Below are positions 1 to 9,364 of a stretch of 64,000 nucleotides of DNA, piece after piece; within the stretch, counting starts at the first letter, position 1, and every line of letters starts with the position of its first letter. The notes below the pieces were generated by a model. The model had not been told where the DNA came from, made no database searches, and was given only the letters and a program-made list of their open reading frames with translations. A program made the position numbers and the translations under genes. The stretch comes from Unio delphinus (Eukaryota; Mollusca; Bivalvia; Unionida; Unionidae). The stretch lies in assembly GCA_029339505.1 (NCBI GenBank), contig JAQISU010001239.1, forward strand, positions 5,527,001 to 5,591,000. Direction: 5' to 3'.

Positions 1-639
1 GGAAAATACTCCGGTTCCGAAAACCAGTAAATGTTCTAAACAAATCGGATCTCAAATATTAGTTTTTACACGCACGGCTAATGCGTTACCAAGATTTGTT
101 CGGACATTTCTCACAAATTATCAAGGAATGACTATCTTTGTAACATTTACAAAATATTAATCCTCAAATGATTAAATACTCAAGGAAAATGAAATTTGGT
201 GACGTAATTCAAAATTCGTCGATTAAAACACGTGATATATGTGTCTGATTCCTACCAGCACTCGAAACGGAGTGTTGATATGGGGAGTTTGAAGTATAAT
301 GGTAATATTTGTTTATAAACCATAAAATGAAACATATTTATGATCTACGACAGTGATTGTACATTATATTGGTGCAAAAGTGAACCATACATGTCCCTTT
401 CCTGAGCATACTGAGTTAGTATTACAGTCTGGTAATTTGTGTGCAGAAGTAAAAACTTCTGTTAATTATATATAATGTATATGATGTATATGATACGTCC
501 GAAACATGAATAAGTATAGGAAAACTGCATTTAAGTCATTGATCAATGTGAACCAATCATAGATTGTGCCAGATCTTGTATGTGTGTTTTTGATTTGTAA
601 CAAACTTTAACCATTTTTAGTCATACCTCTACGATGTCT
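1..639. other. AT-rich non-coding stretch
   Basis: No open frame, splice-like structure or recognisable repeat is visible here. It is ordinary AT-rich intergenic or intronic DNA. Confidence 0.5.
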
Positions 640-735
640 ATAGTACAGCAGTATATAGTGGTGTCTAGCACTGAGATATCATGCCACAGACATGTATCAT
701 CATGTCCCACCCACTCGCACAAACCTGTGTTACGT
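640..735 (-). repeat. SINE-B body fragment
   Basis: This block has the same series of words (a TAGCACTGAGATATCATGCC-like stretch, then a CCCACCCA(G/C)TC-like stretch) as the fuller copy near 11480-11540, in the same orientation. It is a fragment of the tRNA-derived SINE family called SINE-B here. Strand is given relative to the tRNA-like head of the 11455-11745 copy. Confidence 0.55.
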
Positions 736-1632
736 AAATCTGATTTAATTTATATTTATTTTAATTTAAATCTTTGTTTTGTGTTTCAAATTGTTTTATC
801 CTATTACATGCTATTGTCATATAATATTGTTCTAGTGATTTGGACATTTGTCCAGATAATCAATTGAACTGCCTCTTTCTTCGTAAACACCTAAAACTGC
901 ACTTAATCCTGACCTTCAAAATTAGTAAGAGCCACGTAAGCAAGTTCACTTTGTATTTATTTTTATATTTTATTGTGAGACAAAGAAGAGCAAGATCGAG
1001 GTTATATTGGATACGTGACCCTAAACTTGGTGAAGTATTCTTTTTTATTCTTTGAGTAAAATGATTGGTTGTTGTCAGGGTCATGTTAAGAATCAGTGAC
1101 ATAACGATGATTACGTGAACCTCATACGGGTATCTATTTTGGGATTCTAATTACTTTAGAAATAATCTCGGTCAGACTTAAAAACACGATTTCAAGTCGT
1201 TTTCTTCTCTTATAGCCAGTATTCGGCTTATATGTAAAATTTTCTTCAGATTATTTGCATTCTTAGACAAAAACAGTTCTTAAAAATTGTATTCGGATTT
1301 TTAACACCAGAATGAGATTTATTGTGCTTTTACAATGAACTGTAGATGCAACATAATACAGACTAAGGCATACGTATCGTCATCAAATTCTTGGATTTTC
1401 ATTAGGACTCAAACTTGAATTCATTAAAACATTTCATTACTAGGACTTTAAAAATTTACTTCATGGATTACTTTTGAATTATTTTGGGATTTGATTTTTA
1501 AAACCGTAAATTCTTTGTTTCCATGTTTCCATTATTGTTACAGGGATAAAAGTGTTTGTTAAATTTTACTGAACTTGCTGTTTTCAATTTTTCTGTGGTA
1601 CTGTTTATTAGAGCCTAAAAAAAGACTTAAAC
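736..1632. other. Non-coding stretch, nothing recognised
   Basis: Two short overlapping open frames (71-80 codons, opposite strands) occur at 840-1102. They have no recognisable domain and no splice context, so they look like chance. Nothing else is seen. Confidence 0.45.
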
Positions 1633-1633
1633 C

Positions 1634-1682
1634 ATGACACCAGACCGACCAGGTCTAACGCTAACCTCTTAATGCTGAGAGC

Positions 1683-1685
<3 letters not shown>
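1634..1685 (-). repeat. SINE-B fragment ending in (TA)n
   Basis: The words CAGACCGACCAG and CTAACCTCTTAATGCTGAG match the middle of the SINE-B copy at 11545-11615. Here the repeat runs straight into a (TA)n tract. Confidence 0.55.

Positions 1686-1779
<94 letters not shown>
1686..1779. repeat. (TA)n microsatellite
   Basis: About 46 uninterrupted TA units. It borders the left arm of the inverted repeat 1781-1909/2236-2376. Confidence 0.95.
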
Positions 1780-1780
<1 letters not shown>

Positions 1781-1781
<1 letters not shown>

Positions 1782-1909
1782 GCAAAAAAACTGACAAATA
1801 ACAGTGCAAAAACTAGTATCACTCTAGCCTGAGCGCTTTCGACTCTCAATGAGTCTTTATCAAAGGCAAATACAGAACATAGGCAATTAAAATACAAAAA
1901 CCGTGTTTA
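1781..1909 (-). repeat. Left arm of short inverted repeat (retroelement-end-like)
   Basis: This is the reverse complement of 2236-2376 with few differences and one short indel. Read on the minus strand it holds a hairpin with GACTC/GAGTC stems framed by a TTTGATAAA-like word and GAAA. That resembles the hammerhead-type helix II seen at the ends of Penelope-like retroelements (family knowledge; the match is imperfect). Confidence 0.6.
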
Positions 1910-2235
1910 TAAAACTTTACATGCCTGTTTCTACAGTAATTAAACCTTGAAAATTATTATGTTAAATCTAGTTTCTTTTAACTTGATGCGGATGCTGTAA
2001 AATGTGAAATCGATGAGCCAAAGCGACACATCTGTTTTTGTATGTAAATTTATGTACGCGCAAATTATATTCCGGATATTTTATATTAGTAGTTTGAGTC
2101 TATTAAGCAGAGAATTATTTAAAAGAAAATGTGTCAGCTGGAAAAAATAATTACATTTGTGCATGGCTGTCTTTTTCTAGTCTTCTTGGTTTAAACCGCT
2201 TGGTTTCAATGTTCGTCGTATCCAGTAAGATTCTG

Positions 2236-2376
2236 TAAACACGGGTTTTGTATTTTAATTGTCTGTCTTGTCTATGTTCTGTATTTGCCTTTGATAAAGA
2301 CTCATTGAGAGTCGAAAGTGCTCAGGCTAGAGTGATACTAGTTTTTGCACTGTTGTTTGTCAGTTTTTTGCGTTTA
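2236..2376 (+). repeat. Right arm of short inverted repeat (retroelement-end-like)
   Basis: This is the plus-strand partner of 1781-1909. The hairpin GACTC-ATTGA-GAGTC followed by GAAA is intact. The expected CTGATGA core reads TTGATAA, so a working ribozyme is unlikely. An apparent 104-codon frame across it is produced by the repeat plus the following (TA)n. Confidence 0.6.
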
Positions 2377-2421
2377 TCTTATTCAATCCCTGACACACGT
2401 GATCCCTTGCCATATGATTTG

Positions 2422-2424
<3 letters not shown>

Positions 2425-2507
<83 letters not shown>
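2425..2507. repeat. (TA)n microsatellite
   Basis: About 40 TA units next to the right arm of the inverted repeat. Both arms therefore abut a (TA)n tract on their outer side. Confidence 0.95.
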
Positions 2508-2509
<2 letters not shown>

Positions 2510-2863
2510 GTTTAGCTATCATCAGGAAACCAAGGAGAGCGATTGACCGTATCAACCTTTAATTAATTGCAGTATTTGAAGCTCAAATCTCATTTGGAAA
2601 CTTCTCAAGTTCTATTAACTTTGCATCCTCATGTGATGACTCTTATATATGAACAGGCGTGTGCAATTCTTATTTAGTTTTGGCTGCGTATGCCTGCTGA
2701 ATGAGGAGCTGATGAACTGGACTTTTGAGGCTAAAACACAATTTTCAGGACCTTGTAATAAGCCTTTCAACGATTAAGACTTTCGAACTATGCGGTCGCG
2801 AATCTCACATGCGAACACGGGTATCCAACTCGCCTATTATATAACTGCTGGTATTCAGAAGTG

Positions 2864-3066
2864 CAGAGGCGTAGCTATGATATTTTGCGCCCGGGTACGA
2901 ACTATAAAATTGGCGCCCCATCCCCCTCCCCGTTTAATCACATTTTTCTATGACCCTTGTTTACTTATTATAATGTAACGTTGCAAGCCTCATTTTTTCG
3001 CCCCTGTACCTTGGCGCCCGGTGACATATGTACCCCCCTGCCCCCCCCCCCCCAGCTACTCCTCTG
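2864..3066. mobile_element. 203-bp hAT-like MITE
   Basis: The ends are inverted (CAGAGGCGTAGCT at the left; CAGAGGAGTAGCT when the right end is reverse-complemented). The element is flanked by near-identical 8-bp copies, CAGAAGTG at 2856-2863 and CAGAACTG at 3067-3074. An 8-bp target duplication with CAG-type ends fits the hAT superfamily. The interior has no coding potential and contains a C run near the right end. Confidence 0.6.
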
Positions 3067-3074
3067 CAGAACTG

Positions 3075-3989
3075 GTCATGGATAACCTTGCTGTCAAGTT
3101 GAAATGTACGATCAATGGAACAGAGTGGTGAGGGTTTGGGATTCGAAGATGTACACATTTTTGGCTATTTCTTGATCTCAGCATTATTTCAGAACGTCAA
3201 TGAATGTATTAGCATGTTTCATTGGACTCCACATAATGCCATTGGAGAAACAGGTGTAATGGATGCATGACACGGCGACATACATATCCAGAGTGGTGGA
3301 CAGATGTTTCAACGGAAAATATTCAAACAAATCACGAAGCCTCCTCATAGAATATTCAATAATCGCGATAATCAACAAAATAAGTATATCCTACTTTCGA
3401 AAGGATTTAAACACAATTTTTGCCCCTAAAACTACTGCATTGTTTTACCAAGTGAGTAGTGATTGTTTATATACCGTGTCTTATCGCCCATCAACCCCCT
3501 CCCTAAATGAAACTGTATTTCTTCTAACTGGCTAACAATTGTGGAAGCCTTATCAGTCTGGTTCACGGATTAACAGAGTAAAAAATAAACTCAAAATTAT
3601 GGTCAGTTTTATTTCAAAGCGAATTAGATTATAGTATCAAAAGGAGCACACAGACTAGTGAACGCATACAAAACAGTGCGCTACGCAATCAGTCGGAACA
3701 TCCCCTCCAAATGGAATAATCCAAACATGTAGTTGCACGGTACTTTAAATCACTCTACATCCAGAAATTACTTCATTCTTTAACCCCACTGTGAATAAAA
3801 TATCCCGTTTTTAAATTTAAATAATGTTGTGATTTCCACATTAATGTATCTGCCTTTAAATAAACTGTCTTTTTCTTTATATATTGATTGTTATTTATTG
3901 TTTCCATATATGGTCCCAATACATGACATGCAGAGACGTTAAGGAGGTTGTGTTAAGAGGATGTATTGAGAATTATCACTCGCTATGTT
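3075..3989. other. Non-coding stretch, nothing recognised
   Basis: Short frames on both strands (64-90 codons, 3184-3535) overlap each other and match nothing I know. No repeat structure is visible. Confidence 0.4.
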
Positions 3990-3995
3990 TACGTT

Positions 3996-4425
3996 AGTAG
4001 TGAAGGGGGGCGGGGGCGGGATAGAAACTATGGGACTTCCATGTTCGAAAGTGCAGAGGCCCTATTGGGACAAAACTTGTTGTGATAATGGGAATTAGCA
4101 TTACAGAGTCTTGGCAATATAGGGACAAAGGAAAATTGACATGGGTGACGTCATGGTACTGGACACTGGGGTAACAATGGCAACAATGTTGCAAGAGACT
4201 GACCTCATTCAAGTGGAACAGTGTAGAAATAGGTGTTGACCTGAACATGCACTACTCTAGGGACAAATAGAGGCATAGACCTAGAGACGTAGTTAGAAAC
4301 AAGTGTAGAGACTTAGATATATACAGATTTATGGACATCTATCACTCACAAAATATCGACTAAAATGTTCTATGCAAGAGAATATGCCTCTGTTCGAGGC
4401 AATGGAGTAGCCGTGAAAAGGGTCT
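3996..4425 (+). repeat. Left terminal inverted repeat of the Polinton-like element
   Basis: It aligns, with indels, to the reverse complement of 9365-9699. Shared words include GGGACTTCCATGTT, AATTAGCATTACAGA, TATAGGGACAAA and AGAGACGT(A/G)GTTAGA. The left copy carries roughly 100 extra bases. The internal motif (A)GGGACAA recurs several times. Confidence 0.8.
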
Positions 4426-4439
4426 ATAGTTACTTTTGG

Positions 4440-4697
4440 TTAAAACAAATCAGTTAACACTGAAAACATCTCATCGATCTTCTTCTCTTCCTCAAACATG
4501 GTGTGGCCTGTGGACCGTATATTAAGAATCTCTTCAGACATCCTTGTCTCTCCACATACATCATTCGTTTCCAAAGGGCGGTCTCTGTAATCTTGGTAAT
4601 TGCCCAAGCTAATCTGACATACATGGTATAGTCCGGGTTGAACAGAATCGACGATTTGACAGGGAACGGGTGAATGGGATGCGATGAACCGAAGTGA
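4440..4697 (-). pseudogene. Coding-like remnant inside Polinton-like element, product unknown
   Basis: An open minus-strand frame of about 85 codons ends in TAA at 4440-4442. It is acidic and charged near its end (EEEKKIDEMF). An alternative frame over the same stretch reads just as naturally (for example HPIHPFPVKSSILFNPDY), so at least one frameshift probably lies inside. No family recognised. It is immediately inside the left terminal repeat and on the same strand as the zinc-knuckle frame upstream. Confidence 0.3.
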
Positions 4698-4818
4698 TCA
4701 ATTCCTGTTCGGAAAACATCTTTACCTCCTATTTCCGTTGTTTCTTAAGAGAGTCTGAAAACCAATGTCTTTTCTCTTAACAACGATAACATGAATTTTG
4801 ACCTTTGTATCTCTGGAC

Positions 4819-5004
4819 CTATAACTTACTTTGACGTTTTGGACATTCAGAAGACCAATGTCCTTTCTTCTGACAGATACAGCAAGCATCTTGACTTTTA
4901 TCTCGAAGGGAACGAGAGTAGTCCGCTAGCTTCTCGGAAGAAAATCTTCGCATGACACCTTGCAAAGCTCTAATCAGAAGTTCGATCTGTGTTGGCTCTT
5001 TCAT
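4819..5004 (-). CDS. Small CCHC zinc-knuckle protein, possibly a fragment
   Basis: This 61-residue frame carries a C-x2-C-x4-H-x4-C knuckle (CICQKKGHWSSEC region) followed by a basic tail. Such knuckles bind single-stranded nucleic acid and are typical of retroelement Gag-type proteins, but also occur in other mobile elements. The first 40 residues are helical-looking and charged. It lies on the minus strand near the left end of the Polinton-like element. Whether it belongs to that element or to an older retroelement inserted there cannot be decided from the sequence. The ATG is the only one available, and no promoter was recognised. Confidence 0.4.
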   Translation of the reverse strand: MKEPTQIELLIRALQGVMRRFSSEKLADYSRSLRDKSQDACCICQKKGHWSSECPKRQSKL

Positions 5005-5232
5005 CTTTCCAGTAGGATTTAGAGTGAAAATAATATTTTGAGGGAAGACAATGACCTTTTATATAGGTAAGAAAGTGGTCTTACATTTATATATAAGGGA
5101 CCATGATGTTTACAATGTAGTAATTTGATATTTTGCAATCAAGATGAAATGATTGCACCATTTTGTGAAGAAAGGAGAAGGAAGTAAGAGGCAGAAACTT
5201 GATCTATCGCCTCGCACAGTAGCTGAAGGTAT

Positions 5233-5412
5233 ATGGCTCAAGTCAATGCCAGTGATCTTGAAGATGAGATTAGTGAGCCAGAATCCAGACCCAGAGAGTC
5301 AAAGTCAAACCAATGTCTACCACCAGTAACCTCTGAAACTACTGCCACTATTGAAAGACGGATAAACGATTCTCTAGAAAATTTTAAACCATGGCCTGCA
5401 CGTACACGGTGA
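5233..5412 (+). CDS. Short acidic frame in Polinton-like element, unknown
   Basis: A 59-codon plus-strand frame starts at the ATG at 5233 and is rich in Glu, Asp, Ser and Pro (for example SDLEDEISEPESRPRESKSN). Its composition is more protein-like than surrounding chance frames. No family recognised. It may be the N-terminal piece of a longer broken gene, because a further coding-like stretch follows. Confidence 0.3.
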   Translation: MAQVNASDLEDEISEPESRPRESKSNQCLPPVTSETTATIERRINDSLENFKPWPARTR

Positions 5413-5531
5413 AGTGTGAATAGTTAATGTCTGACGTACCGCTGGAGAAAGCAGAGGAATTCAGCACCGATTTGTGGTATTCTTAGTAAACCATACTGAA
5501 ACGACAATTCGAGCCAACGAAAACCATCGCT

Positions 5532-6192
5532 TTGATAGTTTCCATTTATCACGACCTTCTACTGTCCCCCATTCAAATCGAGTTTAGCAGGCCATCAAGA
5601 TTTACTCCTTCCAAAACTACCATTGTACATGGTCCACGTTTCTCTACCCAAAGGTACCAGACAATCCAAAACATGTTAGTTGTGGACGGTCTTTTCAGAA
5701 CAAAACACAGTTTAGTCCGATTTAACATACTCAATCAAGATGTGTTTAGCCCATGCCATCTTAGTAGGACAAAAGTATTGTGTCAAAACCGACACAACAT
5801 AATGGAAACATGTCTGAAAATACGTTGGAAAATCGAACATACCCAAACAACGAAGACAAAAATAACTCATATTACAGCAAGCGGAGATATCTAAAGACAC
5901 ACTCTGGCATTCCTGAAATGCAAATATAGCAAGACGTTTTAGCCTCTGTTGTGTCGAGGCAAATATTTCAAATCCGGAAAATACTTTTACATATATCATC
6001 ACGATCAAACATTCAATGCCATTACCACGTTCAGCGTATTCGTGGGACACAGCTATTAATGTGAGAAATGTGTTTATGGGTATAATAAACGAGAGCAACT
6101 CAAATATTGTGAACCGAAATGTGGGGATGTTGGCCTATAAACCCTTTCTTGACGAAGAACAAATGAGACCCGGCTTGTCAGCGCACCTTTGA
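5532..6192 (+). pseudogene. Broken coding region in Polinton-like element, unknown
   Basis: A 120-codon frame (5532-5894) is followed in another frame by about 91 open codons (5917-6192) with natural-looking composition (for example SAYSWDTAINVRNVFMGI). This gives the impression of one gene broken by frameshifts. In Polintons this part of the element usually encodes virion proteins, but I see no diagnostic capsid motif, so that assignment is only positional. Confidence 0.3.
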
Positions 6193-6404
6193 TAGCCCTA
6201 TTTGTTACCAACAACATTTGAAGACGCAAGGTTCACAACATAAAATTGCTTGTCAACTCTTTAGATTGTGCCCTACTTGTTGTCATGTTTTACGTATCAA
6301 TAATAACATGACACACCTATGTTTAGGAAAGAAACGATGTCACATTTGTCACTAATGCGTGGATTTGGAAGTCAAAAAATATACCGTTCTACCCAATTTG
6401 CCTG

Positions 6405-6674
6405 ATGCTCACCACAACGACTGAAATAGGATCCCCATCGACTAACGAGAAGCTCTCAATGCATAGTATCACACTCACGCTTCGGACCCCTTCCGACTTT
6501 CAGGAAGAAATGTTACAGTATTTTCGATCAGAGCTGGACATTTTACGACGATGCCAATCTTTATCGTTGACACTTCTGGTATTAAATGTCAATGTCATCT
6601 TCCACATGAAACCATACTGCTACTGGCATCCATGTATGAGCAAACAAACTACTGCGGGTTTCACCGTACCATAA
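6405..6674 (+). pseudogene. Coding-like remnant, unknown
   Basis: An 89-codon plus-strand frame contains a charged stretch (DFQEEMLQYFRSELDILRR) and then a Cys/His-bearing end. A further in-frame stretch follows at about 6740-6830 with a GGRIPKELTRSEF-like segment. No recognised family. It is probably one fragment of a decayed gene of the surrounding element. Confidence 0.25.
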
Positions 6675-6943
6675 CCAACATGAGCTTGTGAAAGAAGAAT
6701 ATTTCCTCCCTGTGTATTTATCTGAATGAATTTGATTTCAATCGTTCAACAGAATGTGGACTAAATATATGGGAGGACGTATCCCCAAAGAATTAACAAG
6801 ATCCGAATTTATCGACATGGGCGAAGGTCAATAGCTACAATTGTAGTGTGTCACTTCACCAGGGGACGCATAAAGATTAAGCGTACCTAGCACATGCTCC
6901 TTGGTCTCAACACTGTCACTACCTACCTTTAAGTACTCTCCCC

Positions 6944-7366
6944 ATGGATACTTTACAAGAGAACATTCGTGGTTTGCCTATGGAGTTGAGAAAACACATT
7001 TACCGAGAGTTTGTCAAAATACATCATTTACGTCATCAATGTTTTAACCACTGGTACGTGAATGCTGTAAGAAGACTTATTCGGTTCAAAGCGTTCCAGT
7101 GGTCAGACATTGATCAGCTCCTACTTCAACGACTTCCAGAGGAAGAGTTAGATGATTACCATGATTGTTTATACAATCTAAATTTGGTTCAAAAGGAACC
7201 ATCTGTATGGTGTGTGATGTGCAAGTTAGTGACTAAACAATTTAGATTCGCCACTGGAGTGCGATCAGCTCTGGGCAGAAAGCATACTTATTTAAAAGAG
7301 GGTACAGAAACTTCCTACCATGTCACGACCTTTATCAGTAGTAATGCAACAGATTCCGTGGAATGA
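6944..7366 (+). CDS. Unknown 140-residue protein, longest intact frame in Polinton-like element
   Basis: The frame runs from ATG at 6944 to TGA at 7366 with no break. The protein is Leu-, Arg- and His-rich, with amphipathic helical character over residues 1-85 (ELRKHIYREFVKIHHLRH near the N-terminus) and an acidic LPEEELDDYHD segment around residue 70. A CVMC pair follows near residue 90. There is no signal peptide or membrane segment. No family recognised. It is odd that this frame stays open while the neighbouring frames are broken. That may be chance, or it may be a younger or more constrained gene. Polinton-specific accessory proteins of this size exist, so that origin is plausible but unproven. 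Confidence 0.4.
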   Translation: MDTLQENIRGLPMELRKHIYREFVKIHHLRHQCFNHWYVNAVRRLIRFKAFQWSDIDQLLLQRLPEEELDDYHDCLYNLNLVQKEPSVWCVMCKLVTKQFRFATGVRSALGRKHTYLKEGTETSYHVTTFISSNATDSVE

Positions 7367-7648
7367 CGGCAATGACACTATACTGGCTGTGGAGGATTAC
7401 TAACAATTTTAACGATAACTGCGTTTATTGAATTGGGGTCGCCGTATGGTGAGTGTCTTACTGACTTCCTTTCTGTGATTCCGCTTACCAGCCGATGCCT
7501 TGTGGACTCTTCACGAACAGTACTTACCACAAAACATGATGGTGTTTAATTTAAATGCGTACGAGAAACTAACCTGTTAAAACCTTTGCGTTTTCATCTT
7601 CAAATATCTTTGTGAACCTTTAGCCACTCCAAACGCTTATGAAGATGT

Positions 7649-7954
7649 GTGTATAGCTTGTTGGTTACACTCTCCCTTGCAATATGTAAGTCAACGGAAA
7701 AGCCTTGGTTTCTAGGCTTGGACAAAAGAAATGGCTTACATTGCCCAATATTTGTGTTATGCAATAAGTCAAAAGTGAACTTAAAGTGTCCAGTGAAAAA
7801 TCTAACATTTAAACCTGTGTTAGTCACAGTGCCAGAAGAACACGACACCGAGGAAAACCACCCCATTCAGAACAGGACTATCATTAACATGGGCACCCCT
7901 AAAAGATCATTCCAGGAGAACACATTTGTGATTGTACCAAGTGTAAAACTCTAA
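7649..7954 (+). CDS. Unknown 101-residue frame in Polinton-like element
   Basis: A plus-strand frame between the 140-codon frame and the broken ATPase. The second half looks protein-like (VTVPEEHDTEENHPIQNRT) and the first half is hydrophobic. A minus-strand frame overlaps it (7600-7866) but looks less natural. No motif recognised; probably a remnant. Confidence 0.3.
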   Translation: MYSLLVTLSLAICKSTEKPWFLGLDKRNGLHCPIFVLCNKSKVNLKCPVKNLTFKPVLVTVPEEHDTEENHPIQNRTIINMGTPKRSFQENTFVIVPSVKL

Positions 7955-8291
7955 GAACATTACACAGTGTCCCTTGGATATCATACCTTCGTCACAATGC
8001 TGTACAGTGCATTATTTGTATTCCACTTTTATCGCTTTGATGTGCACTTTATCGATGCACTTAACCATTTTGCATTTAGGTATTTTTGTATTTCGTGTTC
8101 AAATGTTTTTAAAAAAACTTTGAAAATAAACGTGTCCTGTAAAAGCGTGAAAACTCTTGTCTTGTCTGTTTTCGTTTCAAAAGTGACGTTTCCTTCACTG
8201 TTGACTACCTCTGCTGTCTCTTCTACCTCTTCCACCACTTTCAAAGTCATCAACGAAAACGTATCGTGCTTGTTGGGAGGCCTTGTATCTT

Positions 8292-8790
8292 CGTCATTCC
8301 TTTAACATGGTAATTGCTGGGCCGAGCGGTTCAAGCAAAACCAAATTTGCCAAACGTAAAAATCGATTGTCCATCTCAACGTATCGCATGATGATACAAA
8401 GAGTGGCAATCGGCGTACAGCCTCCTGCAAGAAGGTCAAGGATTATTAATCGTTCTTATAGAAGGCATTCCTGGCGAAGATGCTCAGATCGTGTCCCAGT
8501 CAATCTCATATGGCCATCTTCGACGACATGTTAGGAGAAGACGAAGAAGATAAATTGAATCGTGGTTTACACGTAAATGGAATAATCGTAATGCCAGTGT
8601 AATTTACATCACCCATAATTTATTTCAATAAAATAAATCCCATGGAACTATGAGTCTCGGTGATCGTTAAGTTGTCTTGTTTAAAGCCTCGAGAAAAATC
8701 TCAAGTGCAAGTGTTAGCCGAAAAGTTACGAACTTCTTATAGGACTCATGCATATAACGATGCCACTAAAAGCCATCCGCTTATTTTCTC
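8292..8790 (+). pseudogene. Broken P-loop ATPase (Polinton/adintovirus packaging-ATPase-like)
   Basis: The frame begins with FNMVIAGPSGSSKTKF, a Walker A motif whose expected second glycine is serine (GPSGSSKT instead of GPSGSGKT). About 200 bases on, in another frame, comes a Walker-B-like IFDDML. Then, after another frame change, comes NRNASVIYITHNLFQ, and later PREKSQVQVLAEKL. The order P-loop, hydrophobic-DD, (H)RN-SVIY-TQNLF, FK-PR-K-SQ is the signature I associate with the virion-packaging-type ATPase carried by Polintons and related DNA viruses. At least three frameshifts and several stops make it a pseudogene. The two halves are described separately and not joined here. Confidence 0.6.
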
Positions 8791-9043
8791 GTAGATTGAA
8801 ACCCCACCCCCGATTGTAGAAATGTAAAAAGGAAATAAACTTTTTAAGAAGATGCAAAAGAAATACTAAAAGTATTGATCAAAACGGAAACAAAAATGTA
8901 AAGGAGGATCTAGAGTGACAAAAGCAAATCAAAGCTTACAATCATAGTCTTGAAAAAGAAGAAGGAAATGAAAAGAGAAAATAAGCCGAAATAAAGGTGA
9001 AGGAAAAAGAGACAGATGAAAAGGATGAGAAGTAATAAAATTG

Positions 9044-9303
9044 ATTTTGTTGCTGTTGTTGTTGTTGTTAGGTTTAACGCCATTTTTCAGCACACGCTAT
9101 ACATGGCAGCCAGTAGTAATGGTGGAAGAAGAACGAGAGGAAAACCCCGGAAAGAACCACCAACCGACGAGAAGCTACCGGGAAGCTTTCTCACATACCC
9201 CCATTGGCCGAATCTGAGACTCGAACCCACGCAGACAGGGGTGAGATGGCAGTGATCTGTAACGGAGAGCGCTTTAAGCCTCTCAGCCACTCGTGGCCAC
9301 AGA
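9044..9303 (-). mobile_element. tRNA-derived SINE (SINE-A) nested in the Polinton-like element
   Basis: On the minus strand it starts GTGGCCACGAGTGGCTGAGAG (box-A-like). About 50 bases on it has GGGTTCGAGTCTC (box B), then a conserved body, and it ends in an AAC-repeat tail (9045-9070). Possible 7-bp flanking repeats AAAATTG lie at 9037-9043 and 9304-9310. The head resembles a class II tRNA (Leu/Ser-like). Open frames across it on both strands are by-products. Confidence 0.75.
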
Positions 9304-9364
9304 AAAATTGTAGTGGAGAAGATAATGTGTTGTGACAAAGAAAAAGACAGACGTTAGAAGAAGA

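Noticed and set aside
1661..1897. Open frames translating as long Ile-Tyr repeats (here and at 2248, 14802, 17599, 21918-22310, 30872-31163, 31357-31657, 42771, 51841-52309)
   Set aside because: They are translations of (TA)n microsatellites; no conserved protein sequence lies on either side.
9180..9260. Possible tRNA gene (box-B-like GGGTTCGAGTCTC, minus strand)
   Set aside because: The tRNA-like part continues into a SINE body with an AAC tail and cannot fold into a complete tRNA; the similar sites at 18368 and 11660 are also SINE heads.
9016..9338. Two overlapping frames on opposite strands near 9.1 kb
   Set aside because: Both are translations of the SINE at 9044-9303.
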